Source of the DNA: DATJFH01 sp035495815
Lineage (GTDB): Bacteria > Acidobacteriota > Terriglobia > Bryobacterales > Bryobacteraceae
DNA length: 61,815 nt
Direction: 5' to 3'
NCBI GenBank assembly: GCA_035495815.1
Contig: DATJFH010000245.1
Location: forward strand, 1 to 61,815
Shown here piece by piece: positions 52,417 to 61,815 of the stretch. Each line of letters starts with the position of its first letter. Positions within the stretch are counted from its first letter, which is position 1. The notes under the pieces were generated by a model. It did no database searches. It was given only the letters and a program-made list of their open reading frames with translations, and was not told the DNA's origin. The translations under genes were made by a program, and so were the position numbers.

Positions 52417-53504
52417 ATTCGCTGCCCGCTGCTTACTTCGCTCATTTCACGCAATTCTTCCGCTGTCCGGTAGCTGTACAGCGCCGGGATCCGGTTCGCG
52501 CGGTCCAGCCCCGGAAAGATATTCTCCAGCGCGTCGCGGGTCGGAGCCTCGACCCAGGCTTTCCATAAAACCGCGTTCGGATCCGGGGCCGGCAAAGGCC
52601 GGGAATAATGGACCAGGTGGCGCAGATCCCCCGGCGCCATATGACGCCACACCAGCAGCGCCGAGATCAGGCCGTTGCGGAATTCCGCCTGCATCTTCAT
52701 TTCCCAGCAGATCGGCAGCAGCGACCGAATCACGGCCGGCTGCGGCAGATTCACCAGCGTGACCGCCCAGATCAGTCCCGCCAGCGCCTGCCTCCGGTCC
52801 TCCACGCGCCCGCCTTCCGCCGCTGCGCTCCGCAGCATGCGCCCGTGCGCGCCCGGAATGGGTAGAAAATTTGTCGGGACGAAGTAAAGCGACCGCCCCA
52901 CACCGTGCCAGAACAGCCCGCGCAGGTCGGGGCTCACCCCTTCCATCGCCGCGCTGACCGCGGAGAGAAGGTGCGGGTAGAGGCAGCGCGCCACCAGGCC
53001 CAGCGGCTCCATGCAGGCGTCTTCCCAGCCGGGTCGGCAATTGGCGCGGCACAGCCCGACGAACTCCTCCACCGCCCGCCGCACTTCCGGCGCCGCCGGG
53101 TTCGGCCCCAGCGCCCCCAACAGTTTCTCTCCGAACGCCGTTCCCATCCCGGCGTGAAGGGGAATCATTGCGCGGTCCGGAAGGTTCGAGCCGCTTCCTT
53201 CCGTCAGCATTCCCCGCACGGAAAGGTTTGACGCCGCCGCCCGGATCTGCCCCACGCCTTCCAGGATCCAGATCGCCCGGAAAGTCTCGAGCGTCAGCGC
53301 CCGCCGCACCACCTCGTCGAGTGGGAGCCGGTCTACCGGCCCCCCCAGCTCGCGGTCGGCGTACTGGAACAGCCGGAAGGCCTCGAACTTGTTGTCCAGC
53401 TCCCGCCAGTCGCAAAACAGGCTGCTGCCCGGCGCCATCCCCATCAGCCGCGCCGATTGCTGCATCATTTCGATGCCGCTCCGGAATCCATCGCGTGCGT
53501 TCAA
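52413..53504 (-). CDS. Short paralogue of the UnbL-like (DUF1702-like) family
   Basis: A 363-residue protein homologous, by reading, to the products at 56545-57963 and 58127-59533 but without their first 110 or so residues. Shared landmarks are an E-G-x-G site (ILEGVGQIRA), H117-A-G-M-G, NCRPGWEDACMEPLGLVARC and LFWHGVGRSLYFVP, in this order. I recall the same order in DUF1702/UnbL proteins of enediyne clusters (EGAGM, VGVGWA, GxGRALWF), so I call it UnbL-like with caution. The start is uncertain: the TTG at 53504 coincides with the transcript start predicted from an extended -10 element; an ATG pair at 53468/53465 with GGAG upstream is an alternative. It is coupled to a DinB gene. Confidence 0.75.
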   Translation of the reverse strand: MNARDGFRSGIEMMQQSARLMGMAPGSSLFCDWRELDNKFEAFRLFQYADRELGGPVDRLPLDEVVRRALTLETFRAIWILEGVGQIRAAASNLSVRGMLTEGSGSNLPDRAMIPLHAGMGTAFGEKLLGALGPNPAAPEVRRAVEEFVGLCRANCRPGWEDACMEPLGLVARCLYPHLLSAVSAAMEGVSPDLRGLFWHGVGRSLYFVPTNFLPIPGAHGRMLRSAAAEGGRVEDRRQALAGLIWAVTLVNLPQPAVIRSLLPICWEMKMQAEFRNGLISALLVWRHMAPGDLRHLVHYSRPLPAPDPNAVLWKAWVEAPTRDALENIFPGLDRANRIPALYSYRTAEELREMSEVSSGQRI

Positions 53505-53510
53505 GATCTG

Positions 53511-53519
53511 ATTTTAGCA
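53511..53519 (-). promoter_or_regulatory. Extended -10 promoter before the short UnbL-like gene
   Basis: TG-C-TAAAAT on the minus strand. It would start transcription at about 53504, giving this gene and the DinB gene a promoter independent of the upstream ASPIC/UnbV gene. Confidence 0.5.
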
Positions 53520-53607
53520 ACAGCACATCGCCTGAAGCGAACCTGGTTCGGCCTTGGCTTCCGTGCGTGGGGGAAATACCCTGCTCCTCTGGGCGCGGCC
53601 CCCCGTT

Positions 53608-55952
<2,345 letters not shown>

Positions 55953-55956
<4 letters not shown>

Positions 55957-56513
55957 ATGATTTTTTGGAGTTGATAGTAGACCGACTGAATCGCGCAGCC
56001 GAAGCTCGCCGTCTCCGGCTGGGCGACCGGCCGGCCCGCCGCCAGATCCGCGATCGCCGGCTCCAGGTATTCGATATAGTCCGGATCCCCCGGAAATTGA
56101 AAGTTGTCGATCGCCCCCCGGTATTGAAGACGCATGTCGGCGGAGACCAGGAACGCCCGCGGCGTCTGCTCGGTGCGCCACTGCTTCGCCAGGCTGCCGC
56201 CGGGATCGATCAGAATCGGGAACGCCAGATTCCGTTCGCCGGCGGCGCGGCGCAGCTGCTCGGCCGTCTCCTGTCCCCGCGAAGCCACCGCCAGCAGCGA
56301 GACGCCGGCATGGCGGCCGCAAAAGCCGCTCAGGTAGGCGTCGTATCGCAGGCAGTGGGAGCAGATGCAAGACCAGAAAACCACCACCGCGGCCTGCTTG
56401 CCCGCCAGCTCGCCGCGAAGGCTCCGCTCCCTGCCGTCCAGGTCCGTCAGGCTGAAATCCGAAACCTCGCAGCCGATTACCTGAACTCTTGCGCCTGTGC
56501 TTTCAGCGGCCAT
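55953..56513 (-). CDS. Thioredoxin-like (AhpC/TSA, redoxin) protein with CSHC motif (copy 2)
   Basis: A 186-residue cytosolic-looking protein. VVVFWSCICSHCLRY carries the redox pair C51/C54 plus an extra C49; TEQTPRAFLVSAD contains the cis-proline; YRGAIDNFQFPGDPDYIEYL and the C-terminal ETASFGCAIQSVYY (C173) match the copy at 46099-46653. Conservation of the late cysteine in both copies suggests a three-cysteine mechanism or a link to the partner protein. It is directly upstream of ASPIC/UnbV copy 2, in the same arrangement as copy 1, and 31 bases downstream of an UnbL-like gene. Confidence 0.87.
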
Positions 56514-56544
56514 ACTCGGTCATGACAATCGGAGACGGCGCTTC

Positions 56545-57963
56545 TCAAGCCTTTCGGGCCGCGGCTGCCGTGTTCTCCGACGCCTCCAGCCGGTCCACCA
56601 GCGCATCCAGGTCCTGGAACCGGAACACCTGGTCCATCATCTTGTGCCGGCTGAGGATCGGTTGATAACGATGGACTGCCCGGTATACCGGCTCGTGTAC
56701 CAGCTTTTCCCACAGCGCCTGTATCTTCGGATCCGTGCTCTTCGGCTTGTATTCCAGATACGTCTTCACCACCGGATGATTCGGCGTGATATCCATTGCC
56801 ATCGTGGTGGACGCCGCCACTCCGTTCCGGATCGTTCCGTCGCGCTCTTCAGCCGCGCCCCGCCGCTTGATCAAATCCTCGAAAATCTCCGGATGCCGCA
56901 TGTTCACGATGTTTGTCGGCCAGGTGATGCCCGCTTTGAGAATCTTCAACGCCCGCTCGTTGGGCGCTTCCATCTCGGCCGCGATCCAGGGCGAGGCCAG
57001 CGGCTGCATCATGTGGCCTGGTGAAAAGTAAAGCGCTCTCCCCGCCCCGCGCCAGAAAAACTCCCAGGCCGTGGGATCCAGATCCGCCAGCGCCTTCTGC
57101 ACCAGATTCACCATCGGGTAGTTGAAACAGCGCGTCACCAGCCCCAGCGATTCCAGCGCGCACCCCACGTAGCCCGGCCGCGAATTGTTGTGGCACAGCT
57201 TGATGAACGCCTTCAACACGCGCTCCACGTCCTGCGTGCTGCTGTCCAGCGTCAACTGCTTCATCAACGACTCGGCCAGGCACAGTCCCAGCCCCGCGTG
57301 CATCATCGTCAGCGACTTCTCCGGAAGCCCCGCCGCCTGGCCGTCCGTCAGGATCCCGCGGGCGTCCTCGCTTACGTTGTGCTTCAGAATCCACGTGCGC
57401 TGCGAATACACGTGGCCCAGGCCTTCCACCGACCAGATATTCTCGAAATCGCCGATGCCGTACGCCTTCCCCATGTAATGGGCCAGATCGAATTCTCCGC
57501 TCTTCGGGATGCCGATCTCTTCCGGGTTGTTGCGGACCAGCACGAAAATGTAGCGCGTGTTCTTCGCCTGCTGCAGGTAAAGCGAACTCTCCGGTCCCAC
57601 GGAAGCGGCCGCGAGTCCGGCCTGCGTCGCCACCTGCTTCGGCAGGTCCGTCCAGTACGACCGGAAGCCCCTCGGCGGCGCCACCACGTTCGCTACCGTG
57701 TCCACTGCCTTCGACAGGTATTCGTCCATCGCAATAAAAGCGACCGCGGCCGGATCCCCGAATTTTTCCGCGGTCTTCTTGGTCTTCTGATACAACTGTC
57801 CGGTGACCGTCGGTGGCGCTTTGGCTTCCGGACCGGGTCCCGGTGGATTCTTGGCATTCACCAGGCTGGCCGGCGCCCCCAGAACCTTCGCCGTCTGTTG
57901 AGCTGCGTAGAGAGTGTTCGCCAGGCAGTAACTCATGAACGAGGAAACCAGATCGCGCATCAT
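56545..57963 (-). CDS. UnbL-like (DUF1702-like) family protein, long form A
   Basis: A 472-residue protein with no clear signal peptide or membrane helix. Landmarks in order: VEGLGHVYSQRTW, MMH222-AGLGLCLAES, NNSRPGYVGCALESLGLVTRC, FFWRGAGRALYFSPGHM (about 300-317), TWPTNIVNMRHPEIFE and GVAASTTMAMDITPNHP. These positions parallel motifs I recall for DUF1702/UnbL proteins of enediyne clusters, though the N-terminal 110 residues and the overall length are different. It is very similar to the next gene (58127-59533), especially in the last 250 residues, so the pair is a tandem duplication. GAGGG sits upstream of the ATG doublet (57963/57960). Biochemical role unknown. Confidence 0.8.
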   Translation of the reverse strand: MMRDLVSSFMSYCLANTLYAAQQTAKVLGAPASLVNAKNPPGPGPEAKAPPTVTGQLYQKTKKTAEKFGDPAAVAFIAMDEYLSKAVDTVANVVAPPRGFRSYWTDLPKQVATQAGLAAASVGPESSLYLQQAKNTRYIFVLVRNNPEEIGIPKSGEFDLAHYMGKAYGIGDFENIWSVEGLGHVYSQRTWILKHNVSEDARGILTDGQAAGLPEKSLTMMHAGLGLCLAESLMKQLTLDSSTQDVERVLKAFIKLCHNNSRPGYVGCALESLGLVTRCFNYPMVNLVQKALADLDPTAWEFFWRGAGRALYFSPGHMMQPLASPWIAAEMEAPNERALKILKAGITWPTNIVNMRHPEIFEDLIKRRGAAEERDGTIRNGVAASTTMAMDITPNHPVVKTYLEYKPKSTDPKIQALWEKLVHEPVYRAVHRYQPILSRHKMMDQVFRFQDLDALVDRLEASENTAAAARKA

Positions 57964-58067
57964 TAATCCCTCATTAGAAACTTCGAATGGAACTCGCGCC
58001 CGAACGGATGAGATGGGCGCGATTGCGCGTGCCGCTCATTGGAACCCACCCGTGCAACTCCCCCGGA

Positions 58068-58120
58068 TTTTTTCGAAAAAGCCGATCTGAACACCAGCCG
58101 CGCGGCTCTTCGGGACGGCT
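58068..58120 (-). terminator. Possible terminator after long form B
   Basis: On the minus strand CCAGCCG ... CGGCTGG (about 58120-58094) can fold around an inner AGCCGC/GCGGCT palindrome (58096-58107) and is followed, after about 14 bases, by TTTTT in a TTTTTCGAAAAA palindrome (58069-58080). The gap of 163 bases to the next gene holds no other feature except the ribosome site of that gene. Confidence 0.35.
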
Positions 58121-58126
58121 GGGAAT

Positions 58127-59533
58127 CTAAGCCCTGCGGCCGGCCGCCTGACTGGCCTCGCTCTTCGGTTCGAGCCGGTCCACCAGCGCGTCCAGATCCT
58201 GAAAACGAAACACCTGATCCATCATCTTGTGCTTCTTGAGAATCGGCTGGTACCGGTTCACCGCGTTGAAAACCGGCTCCCGCACCAGCTTGGCCCACAG
58301 CCTCCGCACCTCCGGATCGGCGCTCGACGGTTCGTAATCCAGATAGCTCCTCACAACCGGGTGGTTGGGCGTGATGTCCATCGCCATGGCGGTCGAGGCG
58401 GCCACGCCGTGATGGATCGTCCCTTCGTTCTCTTCCGCCGGACCGTAACGCCGGATGAAATCCTCGAAGATCTCCGGGTGCCGCATGTTGACGATATTGG
58501 TCGGCCACACGATGCCCGCCTTCAGAATCTTGAGCGCGCGCTCGTTGGGCGCTTCCTGCTCGGCCGCGATCCACGGCGAGTACAAGGGCTGCAGCATGTG
58601 TCCCGGTGAAAAGTAGAGAGCTCGCCCCGCCCCCCGCCAGAAAAACTCCCAGGCGTTCTCGTCCAGGTTCGCCAGCGCTCTCTGCACCGGATCCACCATC
58701 GGATAATTGAAACAGCGCGTCACCAGGCCCAGCGACTCCAGAGCGCAACCCGTGTACCCCGGCCGCGAGTTGTTCCGGCACAGTTTGATGAAGGTCTTCA
58801 GAACCCGGTCTGTCTCCTGTGCGCTGCTGTCCGGCGTCAGCTGCTTCATCAGGGACTCCGCCAGGCACAGACCCAGCCCGGCGTGCATCATCGTCAGCGC
58901 CTTCTCCGGGATATGGACCGCCTGGCCCTCGAACAGGATGCCTTCCGCGTCTTCCCGCCCGCTCCACGTCCGCTGGCTGTAGGCGTGCCCCAGTCCCTCC
59001 ACGCACCAGATGTTCTCGAAATCGCCGACGCTGTACGCCTTCTCCAGAAATACCGCCAGGTCGAACGAGCCGTTCTTCGGGATGCCCAGCTTTTCCGGAT
59101 TGTTCCGCACCAGCGTGAAGATTTCGCGCGTGTTCATCGCCTGCTTGGCGTACAGCGATTGCTGCGGGCCCAGGGCGTTCACCGCCATTCCCCCCTGGCT
59201 CGCCAGCCGCCCCACCATCTTCGCCCAATAGCGCGGGTCCAGAGTCGATAGAGACAGCAGGTCGAAGACGAAATTCACCGCTTTCGCCTGATACTCGTCG
59301 CCGGCGATAAAAGCCACCGCCGCCGGATCGCCGAATTTTTCCACCGTCTCCTTCGTTTTTTTATAAAGGTAGGACGAAATCGAGTTCGGTTCCTCGCCAG
59401 TCGATCCCGGCGCCGGCGGATTTTTCGGAGTGACCAGGTTCCCCGAGACACCTGAAAATTTCGCGACCTGCTGGCCCGTGTACAGAACGTTGGCTAAGGT
59501 ATAGCTGAGGACGGATGTGGCAAGTTCTCGCAT
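58127..59533 (-). CDS. UnbL-like (DUF1702-like) family protein, long form B
   Basis: A 468-residue paralogue of the downstream 56545-57963 gene. The same landmarks occur: VEGLGHAYSQRTW, MMH217-AGLGLCLAESLM, NNSRPGYTGCALESLGLVTRC, FFWRGAGRALYFSPGHM, WPTNIVNMRHPEIFE and GVAASTAMAMDITPNHP. The N-terminal 60 residues are also conserved between the two (SYTLANVLYTGQQVAKF; KKTKETVEKFGDPAAVAFIAGDEY), which sets them apart from the short form. It begins 36 bases after the third ASPIC/UnbV gene, and no ribosome site is obvious at the ATG. The role is unknown; see the UnbL comparison in the findings. Confidence 0.8.
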   Translation of the reverse strand: MRELATSVLSYTLANVLYTGQQVAKFSGVSGNLVTPKNPPAPGSTGEEPNSISSYLYKKTKETVEKFGDPAAVAFIAGDEYQAKAVNFVFDLLSLSTLDPRYWAKMVGRLASQGGMAVNALGPQQSLYAKQAMNTREIFTLVRNNPEKLGIPKNGSFDLAVFLEKAYSVGDFENIWCVEGLGHAYSQRTWSGREDAEGILFEGQAVHIPEKALTMMHAGLGLCLAESLMKQLTPDSSAQETDRVLKTFIKLCRNNSRPGYTGCALESLGLVTRCFNYPMVDPVQRALANLDENAWEFFWRGAGRALYFSPGHMLQPLYSPWIAAEQEAPNERALKILKAGIVWPTNIVNMRHPEIFEDFIRRYGPAEENEGTIHHGVAASTAMAMDITPNHPVVRSYLDYEPSSADPEVRRLWAKLVREPVFNAVNRYQPILKKHKMMDQVFRFQDLDALVDRLEPKSEASQAAGRRA

Positions 59534-59568
59534 ATGGCGTCAATGTTAACAGAGTTTCCTATTGGAGT

Positions 59569-61815
59569 CTAGGCGATTTCGGAGCCGTTTTGGCCCTGTT
59601 TTATAGTGTTTTTCTCATCGAGCCGCGTTACGTATAATTCTTCCCAACCCGGCTCGCCTTCAGTGAATTGGTAGCTCTTGTTGATCTGTAGTCCGCCGAA
59701 ACGCTGCCTCAGCCCGCTCGGCCAGCGGATCTCCAGCCCCTCGATCTCGACGGCTTTGCCCAGACCGAAATGCTGCTCGAAAGGCATGCATCCGAAATTG
59801 CTGCCCCCGCTCACCTCGCGGTATTGTTTCCGCCCCCCGGCCTCCAGCGTCACTTTCGCCCCGATCGCCGAGCGGTTGCTCTGCACGCCCCTGAGCCGTA
59901 CGTTGACGTAGTTTCCAGGAAGCGATTTCGGATAGAAAACTCCCATCGTCAGCAGATCCGCGGGATACGCTCCCCCCGCGCCCACCAGGATCGAGAGACG
60001 GCCGTCCCCGAACAGATCGCCCACCACCACCCCATGGCTCTTCCCGGTGAACGGCAATCCGGCCGCGAACGTCGTGTTCCGGAACCGCGTTCCGTCAGTC
60101 TCCATCACCACCATCGGGTCCATGCGCTCCATCTTCGGGCTGCCGTTGCCGAGCACCACGTCCAGATAGCCGTCGTTGTTGAGGTCGGCTGCGTTTCCGC
60201 TCATCGTGCCCCAGCACCCGTTCAACCCGATGTCGCGATTGACCTGCGTAAACGTTCCGTCCCGGTTGTTGTGATAGACCCGCATCGGCTGCCCGTCCGG
60301 CGGCCCTTCTCCGTGCTGCAGCGTGTAAATCGCGTCCTCGTGGTCCGACCACGTGAACTGCCCGATGTCCATCCATCCGTCGTTGTCGTAGTCCCACCAG
60401 AACGGCACGCTGCCGAAACCCATCGCCGCCACGCCCGCCGCTTCGCTCACGTCGGTGAACGTCCCGTCGCCGTTGTTGTGGTAAAGCTGCGACCGGCCCA
60501 GCCCGTTGCTCAGGAACAGGTCGGGACGCCCGTCGTTGTCGTAGTCCCCCCAGGCGCCCCCGATGCTCGGCCACATCGTGTCCAGCCCCGCCTGCGAAGT
60601 CACCTCCGTGAACGTGCCGTCGCCGTTGTTGTGAAACAGCCGGTTGGGCGTCTTGCGCTCGAACAGCCCTCCCAGATTGTTCGCGATGAACAGATCCAGA
60701 AATCCGTCGCCGTCGTAATCCACCCAGGACGCGGCGAACGCCGGGCCCCACACCTGCAGCCCGGCCTCCGCCGTGACATCGGTAAACGTGCCGTCGCCGT
60801 TGTTGTGGAATAACTGGCAGTCTCCCCCGTAAAAACCCAAACGGGTTACCAGCAGGTCCGGATATCCGTCGTTGTCGTAGTCTCCCGCCGTCACTCCGAA
60901 CGTGTTGACGCACGTCTCGAGCCCCGACCCGATCGAGACATCCGAAAACGTTCCGTCGCCGTTGTTGTGGTAGAGAGTCGTGTTTCCGAACGCCGAAGCC
61001 ACCACTACATCGAGATAACCGTCGTTGTCGTAGTCGAAGATGGCTACCCCGCGCCCTCCGCTCGTCTTGTCGAGGCCGGCCTTGAGCGCGATGTCCTCGT
61101 ACTCCACCGTGGGCCTCTCGAAGCCCGCCGTCACTTCCATCTGGAACGCGGCCGGAACATATTCCGGATAGCCCCCCAGCTTCCGGCAGCTCAGCCAGAG
61201 CAGCAGCCGCACCCGCTCGTCTTTCGGATTGGCCGTCATCGACGCCACGCAGGCCCTCGCCGCTTTCTCATACCGCCCGGAATAGTACAGCGCCACGCCG
61301 GCCTCGTGCATGCCCCGGCCCCGCTGCGGCGCCTCCGGAGGAATCTTGCTCAGCTCCTCTACCGCCTCATCGTACAGTCCGCACTTCAGGTACGTGTGCC
61401 CCAGATCGACGCGCGTCGCATGATCGCCCGGAGCCGCCGCCAGCCTCGCCTTGCCGCGGTCGATCACTTCCCGGTACTCCAGGCCCACGAAAACCTGCTG
61501 CTCCGTGTACAGCTCGAAGAAATCGTTCACCAGCCGCTGCATCCGGCTGGATCCCACCACATCGTAAGTAGCCAGTCCGCGCAGCGCCGACTGCACGAAC
61601 AGCGTCCCAAAGGAAAGCGCCATCTGCGCCGGTACCCCCAGGCTCCTCGGATCTTTCAGGTCCACGTAATGAAACGATCGGCGCGCGGCTTCCACAATAG
61701 CCCTCGAAGCCTTCGCCAGCTCCGGACCCGAGAGCGGCGTATAGCGCGCGATCCGCGCCACCCGGTTCATGAACTCCGATACCGCCGCATCGATGTCGCC
61801 CGGGCCGTCTACGGG
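59569..61815 (-). CDS. CRTAC1-type protein with ASPIC/UnbV domain (copy 3), 5' end cut by window edge
   Basis: The frame is open to the last base of the window and its first residues (PVDGPGDIDAAVSEFMNRVARIA) align with residues around 50 of the other copies, so about 50 codons are missing; the ATG at 61770 is internal. The visible 748 residues contain the same parts: conserved helical domain, TPR-like stretch (VDLGHTYLKCGLYDEAVEEL), six D-x-D-x-DG loops, NNGDGTFTDV strands and ASPIC/UnbV (NYVNVRLRGVQSNRSAIGAKV; QHFGLGKAVEIEGLEIRWPSG). It heads the visible part of the minus-strand run that continues with the UnbL-like genes. Whether a redoxin gene precedes it, as for copies 1 and 2, lies outside the window. 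Confidence 0.9.
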   Translation of the reverse strand, partial: PVDGPGDIDAAVSEFMNRVARIARYTPLSGPELAKASRAIVEAARRSFHYVDLKDPRSLGVPAQMALSFGTLFVQSALRGLATYDVVGSSRMQRLVNDFFELYTEQQVFVGLEYREVIDRGKARLAAAPGDHATRVDLGHTYLKCGLYDEAVEELSKIPPEAPQRGRGMHEAGVALYYSGRYEKAARACVASMTANPKDERVRLLLWLSCRKLGGYPEYVPAAFQMEVTAGFERPTVEYEDIALKAGLDKTSGGRGVAIFDYDNDGYLDVVVASAFGNTTLYHNNGDGTFSDVSIGSGLETCVNTFGVTAGDYDNDGYPDLLVTRLGFYGGDCQLFHNNGDGTFTDVTAEAGLQVWGPAFAASWVDYDGDGFLDLFIANNLGGLFERKTPNRLFHNNGDGTFTEVTSQAGLDTMWPSIGGAWGDYDNDGRPDLFLSNGLGRSQLYHNNGDGTFTDVSEAAGVAAMGFGSVPFWWDYDNDGWMDIGQFTWSDHEDAIYTLQHGEGPPDGQPMRVYHNNRDGTFTQVNRDIGLNGCWGTMSGNAADLNNDGYLDVVLGNGSPKMERMDPMVVMETDGTRFRNTTFAAGLPFTGKSHGVVVGDLFGDGRLSILVGAGGAYPADLLTMGVFYPKSLPGNYVNVRLRGVQSNRSAIGAKVTLEAGGRKQYREVSGGSNFGCMPFEQHFGLGKAVEIEGLEIRWPSGLRQRFGGLQINKSYQFTEGEPGWEELYVTRLDEKNTIKQGQNGSEIA

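Overview
The window looks like a chromosome segment from a GC-rich Acidobacteriota of the Solibacter/Bryobacter type (inference). Reasons: Solibacter-style giant TonB receptors with an N-terminal carboxypeptidase-like domain, a PadR-controlled ADOP permease, repeated DUF1549/DUF1553 plus DUF1501 pairs, SBBP and PQQ-like propellers, and several ASPIC/UnbV (CRTAC1) proteins. I see no tRNA, rRNA, CRISPR array, insertion sequence or phage gene. Genes are densely packed; no gene-free stretch exceeds 300 bases (the longest is 50055-50338).

Layout. 1-5208: a 2-hydroxyacyl-CoA-dehydratase-like protein (cut by the left edge) and its double-domain activase. 5324-10688: an ankyrin/CxxCH/cyclase-repeat protein, a site-2 protease with CBS domains coupled to a type II NADH dehydrogenase, and a bicupin. 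10709-20316: two divergent DUF1549-DUF1501 operons back to back, one ending with an FMN reductase, the other with a polytopic membrane protein. 20276-26590: an isoquinoline-oxidoreductase-like molybdenum hydroxylase pair with a good promoter, then a TonB receptor. 26762-31590: a DUF2934 protein, a creatininase-family protein divergent from an exported YqgE-like protein, and a PadR/ADOP unit with a clear operator. 31763-42944: a PQQ-like propeller, an SBBP protein, a propeller-PHP protein, a second TonB receptor, and an isopropylmalate-dehydrogenase-like enzyme coupled to an amidohydrolase. 42962-45978: a nitrilase-superfamily enzyme and an esterase-propeller fusion.

The most unusual part is 46099-61815. 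It holds three paralogous ASPIC/UnbV proteins (one cut by the right edge), two CSHC thioredoxin-like proteins each directly upstream of one of them, and three paralogues of an unrecognised family that carry motifs in the same order as I recall for DUF1702/UnbL proteins of enediyne clusters. Six of these genes plus a DinB gene form one minus-strand run of about 10 kb. A third redoxin-ASPIC unit, an orphan 331-residue protein and a patatin-like lipase lie beside it. No polyketide synthase is present, so this may be a UnbL/UnbV-type module working outside enediyne biosynthesis.

Several promoters place the predicted transcript start at or next to the start codon, suggesting leaderless mRNAs are common here. 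Functions were assigned by reading motifs; no database search was possible.
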